From NCBI RefSeq assembly GCF_001187725.1, contig NZ_LGIQ01000009.1, forward strand, positions 684,266-748,265: a DNA stretch of 64,000 nt. Reading direction: 5' to 3'. Below the pieces are notes generated by a model. The model searched no databases. It was not told the origin of the DNA and was given only the letters and a program-made list of their open reading frames with translations. This document shows, piece by piece, positions 52,493 to 61,441 of this stretch. The stretch is from Brevibacillus reuszeri. Lineage in GTDB: Bacteria; Bacillota; Bacilli; Brevibacillales; Brevibacillaceae. Both the position numbers and the translations under genes were made by a program. Position 1 is the first letter of the stretch. Each line of letters starts with the position of its first letter.

Positions 52493-52518
52493 GACTGTTT
52501 TCCATGGACTACCAAGCC

Positions 52519-53307
52519 TTACTCAAAAACAACCATTTCTCCTACTTCATGAAATCCTGCTTTCCGATAAATGTTGATTCCATCTGAAGAAGCTTGTAAG
52601 ACGCAAGGTTTCCCTTTGCCCTCCTCTTTAATCCGCTGGAGCAGATAGCCAAACATTGTGCTGCCGAGTCCTCTTCCTCTATATTCTTGCCTTGTCATTA
52701 CATCATAAATTCCATAACTGCTATCTGTTTCAATCAAGCAGCCCGTAGAAACGGCTTTACCATCCAAAAGGCCAATAAACCACTGTTGGTGTGGATGAGC
52801 AGAAAAGCTCGCCGCTGCTTGATCAAATAACCGTATGAGGACCTCTTTCTCAGGACTGCCCTCAAACAAAGATTGAAAAATGGCAGCATAGCTACGAACA
52901 TCGTCTGCATTTAGTACCTTCTTGATTTCAAAACGGTCAGAGTGCATGGGTGAAACTGTCTTGATCGCGTCACTTTCTAATTTCATGGTAGCGTTTCGCT
53001 CAGCTTCCGCAAGCCCGAGATCAGTCAACAGCGCTACAAGCTCGTCTGTCAAAAAGCGCTGATCTGTCCAAACACATACAGGAAACCCCTTGTCTGAAAA
53101 GGAACAAATGGCTTCCTCTACATTCGTTAGCGCATCTTGGGGCAATACTGACAACGGAATAAGTACATTAAATGTATCGGATGGCAAGCCAGAGTCAACG
53201 GCGATTACATACTGATTTTCATTGACATGCGCGCCTGAAATCCATGATGGAAGAGCGGTTGTTTTCTTTACAAAATTATCTAAAACCAAATCTTGATTTG
53301 AGAACAT
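52519..53307 (-). CDS. GNAT acetyltransferase, two-domain
   Basis: 262 aa from the ATG at 53307 (GGTGATC upstream); 53355 is an alternative. The N-terminal ~130 residues form a degenerate GNAT-like domain (VLIPLSVLPQDALTNVEEAICSF). The C-terminal one has GIYDVMTRQEYRGRGLGSTMFGYLLQRIKEEG and INIYRKAGFHEVGEM, the acetyl-CoA site. Substrate unknown. Confidence 0.82.
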   Translation of the reverse strand: MFSNQDLVLDNFVKKTTALPSWISGAHVNENQYVIAVDSGLPSDTFNVLIPLSVLPQDALTNVEEAICSFSDKGFPVCVWTDQRFLTDELVALLTDLGLAEAERNATMKLESDAIKTVSPMHSDRFEIKKVLNADDVRSYAAIFQSLFEGSPEKEVLIRLFDQAAASFSAHPHQQWFIGLLDGKAVSTGCLIETDSSYGIYDVMTRQEYRGRGLGSTMFGYLLQRIKEEGKGKPCVLQASSDGINIYRKAGFHEVGEMVVFE

Positions 53308-53360
53308 ATTGATCACCATTTTCCCATTGAATGAAAGAGCGCTCTTAAAATGCATTATAC

Positions 53361-53663
53361 CTACAGATTTCCAATATTCATATCCAGTTCACCGATTCTC
53401 AATCCTCCCATAATATTCTGACTTTTAACCTCGTCTCTGCAAAAAAAACCAGCCCAACACTCAAGCGCAAGTGTCAGCTGGCTCCATTTCTCATTTATGG
53501 TATATCGATTCTTTTTGGAATCAAGTGGCCTATCGAATACAAATACAGTCATGGCGATATCTTCTTCGATATTGATATCGGAAAAAATACGAACGATTTT
53601 GGCCTTCGTCAAATCTTCGTGCTTTGTCACGACCTCTGGATTCGTATAAATCTTTTTCACCAA
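53361..53663 (-). CDS. Small hypothetical protein, possibly truncated
   Basis: About 100 aa, unrecognised. The frame opens only at TTG/GTG (53663/53660) straight after an in-frame TAA and has no ribosome site. It may be the 3' part of a longer gene. It contains FSDINIEEDIAMTVFVFDRP and ends QNIMGGLRIGELDMNIGNL. Confidence 0.4.
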   Translation of the reverse strand: MVKKIYTNPEVVTKHEDLTKAKIVRIFSDINIEEDIAMTVFVFDRPLDSKKNRYTINEKWSQLTLALECWAGFFCRDEVKSQNIMGGLRIGELDMNIGNL

Positions 53664-53795
53664 TTATGTACGAGGGCTGTGACCTACTCCCCATCAGCTT
53701 CATGGTGGCAGCAGCTCATCTTAGTTGTAACGGTTGGATACCTCATAGTAACGTCGTGATACGGTTCTCCGTGCTGTCAATAACGGAAAGCTTGA

Positions 53796-53827
53796 AAAAG
53801 ACCATCCTGTGGAAAGGATAGTCTTTT
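53796..53827 (-). terminator. Terminator downstream of the thioesterase ruin
   Basis: aaaagaccatcct and aggatagtctttt, 13-base arms with one mismatch; T residues on both strands. Confidence 0.65.
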
Positions 53828-53861
53828 CATTGAAGGACTCGCTAGATATTCTTTGTTTTTG

Positions 53862-53927
53862 TTATAGCTTTCCAATTAGTGCTTCAACTGGTACTCCATT
53901 AATTTTAAGACCTGAAATGTCACAGTC
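53862..53927 (-). pseudogene. Tail of an unidentified gene joined to the thioesterase
   Basis: Minus-strand DCDISGLKINGVPVEALIGKL then TAA (53862-53864). It overlaps the thioesterase frame's end in another frame, so a deletion joint lies near 53930. Family not recognised. Confidence 0.4.
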
Positions 53928-54222
53928 TTTTACCGTACCATATTGGCCTTAGAAAATTAATTTTCAGTTCAATTGTAGTAAAGCTTTCCTCCAATTCAAG
54001 AGTCGTCCCAAAAGCCACACCCATAGCAATATCTGCAAGCGTGCTTGTTATCCCCCCGTTTAGTGTTCCTTGCGGATTAGAATGGCTCTGGGTCTCTTCC
54101 ATCTCAAAATTGACTTAACCGGGAGCAATGTCTATAGGTTTTATTCCAAGAAGCTGTTCCACAGGCGACGCCTGCATTTCACCTGTCAACGCTTTTCGGT
54201 AACGTAATAAAAGCTCGTTCAT
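53920..54222 (-). pseudogene. PaaI-type hotdog thioesterase with in-frame stop and lost C-terminus
   Basis: MNELLLRYRKALTGE... EQLLGIKPIDIAPG, then TAA at 54115-54117, then in the same frame VNFEMEETQSHSNPQGTLNGGITSTLADIAMGVAFGTTLE... TIELKINFLRPIW. The hotdog HSNPxGTLxGG motif is intact, but the last third is replaced. Parallel of the fragment at 39417-39536. Confidence 0.8.
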
Positions 54223-54263
54223 AAGGCAATATCCTTTCCGAAAAACTCCTGAATTTTACTCAT
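54219..54263 (-). pseudogene. Fourteen-codon relic of the isocitrate-lyase/PEP-mutase gene
   Basis: ATG at 54263 reads MSKIQEFFGKDIAL and stops, overlapping the thioesterase ATG. The first seven residues equal the start of the gene at 39546-40313. An internal deletion seems to have removed everything between its start and its end. Confidence 0.55.
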
Positions 54264-54301
54264 AATACCTGCAGCACTCCTACACTGTATTTTTTCGACC
54301 A

Positions 54302-54883
54302 TTACTCAACGATTAACGAAATCTGTCGTTTGATCAAAAGCTTTGCAGCACTGCGAAAATAGTCGGTGTGATAAGAAGTCCGATCTAAGTACGCCGTCAT
54401 GAGAGCGCCATTGAATAGCATCATCAATTGAGCGGAGAGCGTTTCGGGTTCTCCCGCTCCGGCCCGTTCGGCGATTAATGACAGGTTACGTTGCGTCTCT
54501 CTGTGGTACGTAATAACGCGTTCCTGGCTAGGGTGGTTCTTATCGGGAAACTCTACGGCCGCATTCAAAAAAGGACATCCACGGTAACCCGGTTGTTCCA
54601 CTCTGGCGCCCAGACATTCCACCAAGTAATAAAGTTGTTCGACTGAATCTTCGGGATACCGTTTCCCCGCCTCTTCGAACGGTTTCATAAAGACATGGTA
54701 ATACTGCTCCAAATACTCCACGATAAGATCGTCTTTGGTTGCGAAATTTCGGTAGAAGCTTGCTTTCGCCACACCGGATTCTTCAATGATCCGATCGATC
54801 CCGACAGCCCTCACGCCCTCCCGGTAAAATAAATCGGACCCCGTTCGCAAAATTCGCTCTTTTGCAGTTTCTTTTTTCTTCAT
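54302..54883 (-). CDS. TetR-family repressor
   Basis: 193 aa from the ATG at 54883 (GAGGTGAATCCT upstream). HTH TGSDLFYREGVRAVGIDRIIEESGVAKASFYRNFATKDDLIVEYL. C-domain with PGYRGCPFLNAAVEFPDKNHPSQE typical of the TetR_C_6/YxaF-like group. Divergent from the DHA2 exporter; two ACAGAYCTGT half-palindromes in the gap are likely operators. Confidence 0.9.
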   Translation of the reverse strand: MKKKETAKERILRTGSDLFYREGVRAVGIDRIIEESGVAKASFYRNFATKDDLIVEYLEQYYHVFMKPFEEAGKRYPEDSVEQLYYLVECLGARVEQPGYRGCPFLNAAVEFPDKNHPSQERVITYHRETQRNLSLIAERAGAGEPETLSAQLMMLFNGALMTAYLDRTSYHTDYFRSAAKLLIKRQISLIVE

Positions 54884-54920
54884 AGGATTCACCTCGATCA
54901 AAATTATCTCTCGTACACCG

Positions 54921-54976
54921 TTGACACGGTACAGATCTGTCTGTATGATAATGTTGCGAATGATACAGACCTGTCT
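54921..54976 (+). promoter_or_regulatory. sigmaA promoter of the DHA2 exporter with TetR operators
   Basis: TTGACA (54921-54926), 17-bp spacer, TATGAT (54944-54949). acagatctgt (54931-54940) lies inside the spacer, and acagacctgt (54965-54974) just downstream. A repressor bound there would block both divergent genes. Confidence 0.75.
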
Positions 54977-55086
54977 CAATCAATATTATGAGAAAGCCCG
55001 TCATCTGTCAATCAAAGCTATCGATTTGGAGGTCATAGCGTCCCCCCCGATGACAGAAAAATTTCCGGGTGAAAGGAGATTTTCCC

Positions 55087-56754
55087 GTGTCCAGTTTACC
55101 TAAATCCATTCCCCTTGATCAGCAAGGTGCCTCTTTGGAAGCTCGTCCACGACCTTGGCTGGCGCTCGTCGTCATGCTTCTGTCCGTATTTATGACGATT
55201 TCCAGCATCTCTTTCGTCAATGTTGCAACGCCGTCGATCCAACGCAGCCTGCACGCCAGCTTTGCCGATGTCCAATTTGTCATAACCGGCTACACGCTGG
55301 CATATGCAGTATTTCTCATTATCGGAGGGCGTTTGGGAGATCGGTTCGGCAGGAAGAAAATATTGTGGATCGGAGTAGCCGGTTTTACGGTAACCTCCTT
55401 GTTATGCGGTCTTGGCTCCGATGTCAACGTACTCATCTATTTTCGGATCGTTCAAGGTCTCTGTGCCGCTCTCATTGCACCGCAGGTGCTGTCGCTGATC
55501 CAGGTCAATTTTCCGCCTGCCAAACGCGGGTTGGTGTTCGGATTATACGGTGCGACTCTTGGGGTCGCAGGTTCAACAGGGCAAGTGATCGGCGGACTTT
55601 TTTTGCATTGGAATCCGTGGGAGCTGGATTGGAGGGTGGTGTTTTTCGTCAGCTTCCTGATTGGCCTCGTCATCCTGGCGATGATCCCACCCATTCAGGA
55701 GTCGAAAGAATCCAATGCTTTCAAACTGGATTGGATTGGAGCGCTGATCGTTGCTGCCGGCCTGTTCATGCTCGTTTATCCGCTCGTTGAAGGCGTGAAA
55801 GAGGGTTGGCCTTTTTCGATATCTCTTTGCCTCAGCTTATCGCTTCCCGTTCTTGCCGTGTTTGTTTGGTATGAACTCAGGCTGACCCGCCGCGGCGAAA
55901 TCCCGCTCATGAATGTGTCGTTGTTTCGTCAAGGTGTATTTACGATAGGTATGATCATCGTCTTACTGTTCTATTGCGGCCAAGCTGCTTTCTTTTTGGT
56001 GTGCACATACTTTTTGCAGATCGGATTGGGTTTAACGGCATTGCAATCGGGTTTGCTTTTACTGCCTACGGGGATTGGCGTAATTCTCGCCTCGCTGTTA
56101 TCGTCCAAAGGCATCGCCAAGTTTGGTGTGCATGTCTTAACTTTTGGCGCGATTCTTACGGTAATCGGTTATTTGAGTCTTGTCTATTCCGTACATAAGA
56201 CGGGAACCTCCATTGCCGGATACGAATGGATACCCGCTTTCAGCCTGATCGGACTCGGCCAAGGATTCATAGCCGCTCCGCTCACGAACGCGATACTTGC
56301 AAAAATCCGGAAAAACGACATTGGCTCTGCCTCCGGAATCGTTACGACGGGAACGCAAGTTGGCTACGCGCTCGGAATCGCCTTGATTGGCATTGTCTTA
56401 TTAAACGCATTGGGGCAGAACGCAGACATTGTCAACGAACAGCTTGCTCCTCAATTGCATCAAGATTTGGTGGCTGCTAAATTCACTACCGAGCAGGCGG
56501 ATGCAGTCGTGACAACATTCAAATCCTGTTATTCAGAATACGCACATTCCAGCGATCCGACAAACATTCCGGCCGTTTGCCAATCGATAACAGCCGCTCC
56601 TGAAGTGAAAAGCTTGTTTGCCGAAAGCATTTCACTCGCAAACAAGCAAAATTATGCCGATTCCTTCATTCTTTGTATCTATGTATTATCCGGTTTTTCG
56701 GCTGTTATTATCCCGCTCATGTTCGTTTTATCCAGGAAAAGAAATGTGAGCTAA
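55087..56754 (+). CDS. DHA2-family (14-helix) MFS drug exporter
   Basis: 555 aa from the GTG at 55087, placed seven bases after AAAGGAGA; an upstream GTG (55069) would put that site inside the gene. Helix 1 LALVVMLLSVFMTISSISFVNVATPSIQRSL, motif A GGRLGDRFGRKKILWIG, motif C-like GATLGVAGSTGQVIGG. EmrB/QacA-type proton antiporter in the cytoplasmic membrane. Controlled by the divergent TetR. A decayed copy of its 3' end lies at 28012-28461. Confidence 0.9.
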   Translation: MSSLPKSIPLDQQGASLEARPRPWLALVVMLLSVFMTISSISFVNVATPSIQRSLHASFADVQFVITGYTLAYAVFLIIGGRLGDRFGRKKILWIGVAGFTVTSLLCGLGSDVNVLIYFRIVQGLCAALIAPQVLSLIQVNFPPAKRGLVFGLYGATLGVAGSTGQVIGGLFLHWNPWELDWRVVFFVSFLIGLVILAMIPPIQESKESNAFKLDWIGALIVAAGLFMLVYPLVEGVKEGWPFSISLCLSLSLPVLAVFVWYELRLTRRGEIPLMNVSLFRQGVFTIGMIIVLLFYCGQAAFFLVCTYFLQIGLGLTALQSGLLLLPTGIGVILASLLSSKGIAKFGVHVLTFGAILTVIGYLSLVYSVHKTGTSIAGYEWIPAFSLIGLGQGFIAAPLTNAILAKIRKNDIGSASGIVTTGTQVGYALGIALIGIVLLNALGQNADIVNEQLAPQLHQDLVAAKFTTEQADAVVTTFKSCYSEYAHSSDPTNIPAVCQSITAAPEVKSLFAESISLANKQNYADSFILCIYVLSGFSAVIIPLMFVLSRKRNVS

Positions 56755-56850
56755 TTGAGTATTATAGAGGAGGTGATGCCAAAACAGGTAATTGCTAGTG
56801 AGATAGTTTTGTCAATTCTGCCCAATTGCAAACCGGAGGTAACTGAAATA

Positions 56851-57699
56851 ATGGAGAAAAAGCTTCTGACAGTTAATGACTCAAGAATTGCGTATATTGA
56901 GACTGGGGAGCCTTCGGCGCCACCCGTTCTTCTCTTGCACGGATTTCCCGAGACGTCGCTGATGTGGGAGGCCATTGTTCCGACACTCCAGAAAAACGGT
57001 TATAGGGCCATCGCTCCCGACCTTCCCGGTTTCGGACAAAGCGAACCTATGCGACAAGCTTCAACGTGGGAAAACTATATCGACTTTATTACCCGGTTTC
57101 TCGATGCGCTTAGGATTGCGGACGTTCATCTGGTCGTTCATGATTGGGGGGGCTTAATCGGCTTGAGGTGGGCCTGCGATCATTCTGCTCGAGTAAAAAG
57201 TCTCGTCTTGAGCAGTTTTACTTTTTCGCTTGACTATGAGTGGCATGAGCTGGCACAAGCTTTCAGAACCCCTCAAAAAGGGGAAGCGGTCTTCAAACAG
57301 TTAGCCGAGAATAAGGAACTGTGGCAAGAACGGATGAGAACGCTCATTCCTGCCGTCACCCGAGAGCAATTGACCGATTTTTACGGCATTTATAAGTCTC
57401 CCGAATCGAGAAGGGTTGCTTTGGAATTATACCGATCCGGCGATCTGGATAAGCTGGTTCCGTATCAGGAGAAACTGAAGCAGATGGAATGCCCCGTAAC
57501 CGTTATTTCCGGCGAAATGGACATGTTTGTTCCCGTATCGTTTGCTTCCTCCTTCCAAGACCTCATCGCCCATGCGAATATCCATAAACTTCCGGATGCG
57601 GGTCATTTCGTCTATATGGAACAAACGGAAATCGTATCTGGAATCATTGCCGATCATTTTGTCAAAATGAACCTAGGAGGAAAACCGATGAACACGTAA
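56851..57699 (+). CDS. Alpha/beta hydrolase (epoxide hydrolase/haloalkane dehalogenase-like)
   Basis: 282 aa from the ATG at 56851 (GGAGGT upstream). HGFPETSLMW oxyanion motif, nucleophile Asp in VVHDWGGLIG, acid region VISGEMDMFVP, and His in DAGHFVYMEQ. An Asp nucleophile with HGxP points to epoxide hydrolase or dehalogenase chemistry. It begins ~95 nt after the exporter and is probably co-transcribed, which would couple detoxification with efflux. Confidence 0.87.
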   Translation: MEKKLLTVNDSRIAYIETGEPSAPPVLLLHGFPETSLMWEAIVPTLQKNGYRAIAPDLPGFGQSEPMRQASTWENYIDFITRFLDALRIADVHLVVHDWGGLIGLRWACDHSARVKSLVLSSFTFSLDYEWHELAQAFRTPQKGEAVFKQLAENKELWQERMRTLIPAVTREQLTDFYGIYKSPESRRVALELYRSGDLDKLVPYQEKLKQMECPVTVISGEMDMFVPVSFASSFQDLIAHANIHKLPDAGHFVYMEQTEIVSGIIADHFVKMNLGGKPMNT

Positions 57700-57928
57700 A
57701 ACAACAACGATTTATTGGGAACGCTAGTCTGATACTTTATTTTTCAGTCTAAAGGTTTATTTTCTTTTAACAACAAAGCCACTAGGAAGATAAAATAAAA
57801 TTAGGCTAGCCACAATAACTATTTAGTTAAATGTTTTTCAGTCATTAAATTTGTTGAAAGGTTATTGAAACGATCACTTACCTTGTTCGTCTATGCTAGT
57901 AAATAATCTTGATTGGAGATGTGAACCA

Positions 57929-58123
57929 ATGCCATATATCAACCTCCAGATAACCAAAGGTGCAACCCGTGATCAGAAAGCTCAGATTGTGAAAGAGTTC
58001 ACCGAAACACTTGTTAACGTTCTTGGCAAAAAGCCGGAACATACTCACATCGTTATTGAAGAGATTGACGATGAAAACTGGGGTTATGCGGGCATTCTCA
58101 CTGACGATTTCAGAAAACTTTAA
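57929..58123 (+). CDS. 4-oxalocrotonate tautomerase family protein
   Basis: 64 aa from the ATG at 57929 (GGAGAT upstream). After Met removal the N-terminal residue is Pro (MPYINLQITKGATRDQKAQIVKEFTETLVNVLGK), the catalytic base of the family; PEHTHIVIEEIDDENWGYAG matches the rest. Forms oligomers in the cytoplasm; substrate is an unsaturated keto acid or unknown. Followed by its own terminator. Confidence 0.9.
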   Translation: MPYINLQITKGATRDQKAQIVKEFTETLVNVLGKKPEHTHIVIEEIDDENWGYAGILTDDFRKL

Positions 58124-58135
58124 GCGTGTTTCGTA

Positions 58136-58170
58136 AAAGTTCCAGTTTGATTCTGGGACTTTTTTTATTA
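58136..58170 (+). terminator. Terminator after the tautomerase
   Basis: aaagttccag (58136-58145) and ctgggacttt (58153-58162), followed by a T-run. Confidence 0.8.
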
Positions 58171-58242
58171 CACATTTTGTAAAAAAAGGATAGCCATCAT
58201 CAAAACAGAACTTCTTATCTTAATCAGAAAGGTGGTCTAACA

Positions 58243-58622
58243 GTGGAAAAACGGATTTATAAACATTGGATACTTTAACTGATGAAGAGATTAAGAAGAT
58301 CCTAGCAAGTGGCAGCTTTAATGAATTAGCCATGCTACCACTTTCTGTCGGAATGCACCATGCAAACTGGAAAATAGCACAAACTCTCTGCGTTAAACTA
58401 GCTGGCCACACTGATGAAAGAATTAGAGCAAATGCTATTTTAGGTTTAGCTTATATCGCAATGACTAAAGGGAAATTGGAGAAACATATTGTAAAACCTT
58501 TACTATTAAGAGAGTTACGAACTAACGTGGAATACAAATGGCGAATAATCGATTCAATCAACGATATTAACCAATTTTTGAATTGGAAGATTGTCGTCAA
58601 ACCGCTTCATAATGAACCGTAG
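58243..58622 (+). pseudogene. Small HEAT-like helical protein with probable N-terminal frameshift
   Basis: A GTG at 58243 with AAGGTGG reads EKRIYKH and then goes out of frame. Adding one T after position 58266 would join it to the long frame LDTLTDEEIKKILASGSFNELAMLPLSVGMHHANWKIAQTLCVKLAGHTDERIRANAILGLAYIAM... (118 codons). Helical repeat-like, possibly an immunity-type protein; family not recognised. Translation from the TTG at 58266 would also give a nearly full product, so it may still function. Confidence 0.55.
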
Positions 58623-58727
58623 ATTAGCACTAGAACTAACTTAATGAGCAGTTTGTTAAATCCACATTAGAATCGCTTGTATGAATCGTGGTAAAATTCT
58701 TCCAGACAAATTTCTGGAGGTTTTTTT

Positions 58728-58859
58728 ATGAATTGTATTGAGATTGAAGATGAATCTGAATTTATACAACGGTTTCCGCTTATCCATGAGCGTATCCTGA
58801 AAGAGGCTGCCAGGAATTCGATTTTGTTGGCGGAACCCCAAATACGAATCTTACCCTAA
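58728..58859 (+). CDS. Short ORF with good ribosome site, unknown
   Basis: 43 aa: MNCIEIEDESEFIQRFPLIHERILKEAARNSILLAEPQIRILP. GGAGG precedes the ATG, but a small hairpin ccaga/tctgg plus T-run covers the same site and may instead be a terminator. It resembles the start of a longer GNAT-type protein cut short; confidence is low. Confidence 0.3.
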   Translation: MNCIEIEDESEFIQRFPLIHERILKEAARNSILLAEPQIRILP

Positions 58860-59726
58860 AAGCTTTTTCTTTTGTTTGTTGTACTCATCTTCTGTTATCA
58901 TTCCCTCTTTTAATAAAGAAGATAGTTTCACTAATTGATCTATGGAATTAGTTTCAGTTTGAAAGTTCTGCTGATTGTTTTTATCATTTCTACGGTCTTC
59001 CTCGTCAGCTTTACGAATTAGAACACTGATGAGATTGTGCCAATGATTTGCATCTTTAATTGCGGCCTGATAAGATGGGTGATCCTTTTTCACAAATGTA
59101 TCTTCTACTTCTAAGAAATTGAGATGAAAAATAGGTTCATTAGTATCATTTACGATTATTCGCAAATCAATCTTCTTGACTTTGTTAATTGTGTTTTGTT
59201 TACCTGATAGTCCTCCTATTATTAATCCTGGAACCCCAGCAATAAGGCCTCCAACTAATGCACTTCCTATTTGACTTGTTCTGGATGTACTTGTTGATTG
59301 AATGCCATCTTCAAGTATCTCTGACTGTAATATGTCTTGATATGTAAATTTTCTTTTTGTCTCTCCTTTAATCAAGTAAACTACTTTTTTATTTTCATCC
59401 AAGATGATTGATGAATTTTTATCTTTGCCAGTGTATTCTTGTGAAATATGTAGATCGTTATAGAGTAACTGAGTCCTAACTTGGTGTAACTTATCTTCCC
59501 TTCTACTTAGTTCCTCACGTTTTTGCTTTTTATCAAAAGCTGCAATCCACATTGCTCCACCAATAAATGAAAGAATAGTCAAAAGTCCACTACCATAGAT
59601 CATAAAAATAGAAGTAACAATTACAACTATAACCACCCTAATTAGCACTGAATGATTCCTCCACACTACATTATAGTAAAAGATTTCCACCTGTTCATAA
59701 TATTCGATATTAAAATGAATCGTCAA
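58851..59726 (-). CDS. Membrane protein with C-terminal SHOCT domain
   Basis: 291 aa. Two adjacent hydrophobic segments about 28-65 (VVIVVIVTSIFMIYGSGLLTILSFIGGAMWIAAF), a mixed middle with a glycine-rich stretch (GSALVGGLIAGVPGLIIGGLSG), and at the end the SHOCT motif LVKLSSLLKEGMITEDEYNKQKKKLL. SHOCT is a small oligomerisation/binding module; overall function unknown. 59727-60010 upstream has no gene that I can support. Confidence 0.8.
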   Translation of the reverse strand: MTIHFNIEYYEQVEIFYYNVVWRNHSVLIRVVIVVIVTSIFMIYGSGLLTILSFIGGAMWIAAFDKKQKREELSRREDKLHQVRTQLLYNDLHISQEYTGKDKNSSIILDENKKVVYLIKGETKRKFTYQDILQSEILEDGIQSTSTSRTSQIGSALVGGLIAGVPGLIIGGLSGKQNTINKVKKIDLRIIVNDTNEPIFHLNFLEVEDTFVKKDHPSYQAAIKDANHWHNLISVLIRKADEEDRRNDKNNQQNFQTETNSIDQLVKLSSLLKEGMITEDEYNKQKKKLLG

Positions 59727-60010
59727 GGAAAGCTCCCTCTTTAATGCTAATCAGCAATACACTCTTCAACCAATACATAATTAACAATAACCAGTCATGG
59801 CAGCAATGATAATTCAATAAACATTTAATGAATACTTCTGATAGTAAGTAAAGAATTAATGTAAATCCATCCATTGTGCTGCTTGTATCTTAAATTCGCT
59901 TAAGGAAAAACAACTTTCCATCTCTATTATTTTGGCTTTGAGAAAACACAAAAGACCCTGTATCGTTTGAATAGACACAAGGCAGTTGTTGGGTATGTCT
60001 TGAACTGCTA

Positions 60011-60937
60011 TTAATGAAGCTGTTGTTTTATTTTTTCGATTTCGTCTAAAGGAAGTTTGGTCAGTTTTGCTACACGCTCTGGACTGTCGCCTTCAGTAAG
60101 CATCTCCCTAGCAATTTCCAATGCTTTCTGCCGCTCTCCTTCCGTTCGTCCTTCCTCTCGTCCTTCCGCCAGACCTTCTTCTCTTGCTTTCTGTTGACGT
60201 ATCTCAGCTTCCCGTACTGCTGCTATTTCATCCAAAATTGCTTTACGTCGAGACTCATACTCTACCCACTTCTTCTCGTCCCGACTTAAGTCTTCCCATG
60301 CTTCAAAAGCTTGCTTCATAACCGGATCTTGCACAGCAATCGCCTCCAATTCCCTACGAATTTCCACGTGATCGTCTGCCTCGAGCAATAGCAACCATCT
60401 CTCCAACCCGTTGTTGTGAGGATTAACCTTCCGTTGTTCCCACTTTTCCATCAACTTCGGAATCTCCATGAAATGAATCTCTAGTACGTCCGTCAGTGGA
60501 AACTGTTCTTGATCTTCGTACAAATGGAAAGTTGTATGGAATAGCTCTGTCTCATGAAGAAAACGAAAATTGAGGATGTTGATCGTGATCGTTTTACTCA
60601 AATCAGTGTAAGGTAATCCCTTTTGCATTTGAGCAGCGTAAATGCGTGACCAGTAATACAGAGTACGTTTTTCCATGTCGAACTTGTTTGCCAACTGAAT
60701 CTCGATGTTAACATGCTCACCTTGTTCCGTCTTGGCGTGAATGTCCAGTATAGATGCTTTGTCCTCAATGTGCTCCCGATTGATTTCAGGATTAAGAATT
60801 TCCACGGATGCAATTTGCTTTTCTTTTGGCAGTTGGAGTGCGGCATTCAGAAAGGCCTGAAGAATTGGTTCGTTCCCTACTTTACCAAAGACCTGTTTGA
60901 AGGCGAAGTCGATTTTCAAGTCCATTAGCTTTGTCAA
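60011..60937 (-). CDS. Rpn-family (PD-(D/E)XK) recombination-promoting nuclease/putative transposase
   Basis: 308 aa; TTG start at 60937 with AGGGAGA upstream. The N-terminal MDLKIDFAFKQVFG, SILDIHAKTEQGEHVNIEIQLANK (Asp and ExQ of the nuclease core) and YWSRIYAAQMQKG define the family. The C-terminal repeats EEGLAEGREEGRTEGERQ form a charged helix. Such proteins cleave DNA and may act in mobile-element-like gene mobility or defence. Confidence 0.9.
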   Translation of the reverse strand: MTKLMDLKIDFAFKQVFGKVGNEPILQAFLNAALQLPKEKQIASVEILNPEINREHIEDKASILDIHAKTEQGEHVNIEIQLANKFDMEKRTLYYWSRIYAAQMQKGLPYTDLSKTITINILNFRFLHETELFHTTFHLYEDQEQFPLTDVLEIHFMEIPKLMEKWEQRKVNPHNNGLERWLLLLEADDHVEIRRELEAIAVQDPVMKQAFEAWEDLSRDEKKWVEYESRRKAILDEIAAVREAEIRQQKAREEGLAEGREEGRTEGERQKALEIAREMLTEGDSPERVAKLTKLPLDEIEKIKQQLH

Positions 60938-61011
60938 GCCATCACTCTCCCTTATCCGTTCCTTGTATGTATTACCATTATACCACCGGAACTCTTTCCA
61001 AACACTCTAGT

Positions 61012-61330
61012 CTAAGTCACCATCCAGATATATTCGCTGTTCTGTCGACAAACATCAATAGTCTGGGTACCGAAAATCGAGTCCTGATTACATACTTCAG
61101 CATTTTGGAGCTGCAGAGGTTTTTGCTGCGACAACTGTGGAAGTTTCGGAAAAGGATTGATCATTTCAAAGGTACGGGCAGCCACAAGGATACGATAGTC
61201 ATCCCCCAATGGTCCGACGATCTGCCACCCCATCGGAAGGCCGCGCTTGTTCAGTCCGCACGGCACGCTGATTGCTGGGTGATGCGTAAAGTTGAAAGGA
61301 TACAGGTATTGGCCGAACAAGCAGCAGACG
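61012..61330 (-). pseudogene. C-terminal fragment of an amidase (GatA-like signature family)
   Basis: YLYPFNFTHHPAISVPCGLNKRGLPMGWQIVGPLGDDYRILVAARTFE is the end of an amidase-signature enzyme. The catalytic GGSS/Ser-Ser-Lys region is missing. Confidence 0.75.
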
Positions 61331-61441
61331 CGCTCCCGCTTTACTGCCGCATCCGTTGTAGGCGTGTGTGTACTATTGCGACATTATAAAGCTTCACACA
61401 GCGTCAACCTCAAGTATGTTAGCTGCAGTATCCTCTTTTGA

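Larger units (their letters stand above)
51688..52518. other. 830-bp region of remnants
   Basis: Holds an IS110 fragment (51780-51899), an imperfect terminator near 52080-52115 (gaagctacc/ggcagctc with T-run) and CCCGTTAG-type short motifs at 52066, 52135 and 52207 that also occur at 31185. A possible frame at 52152-52400 has no ribosome site, so I do not call it a gene. Confidence 0.5.
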
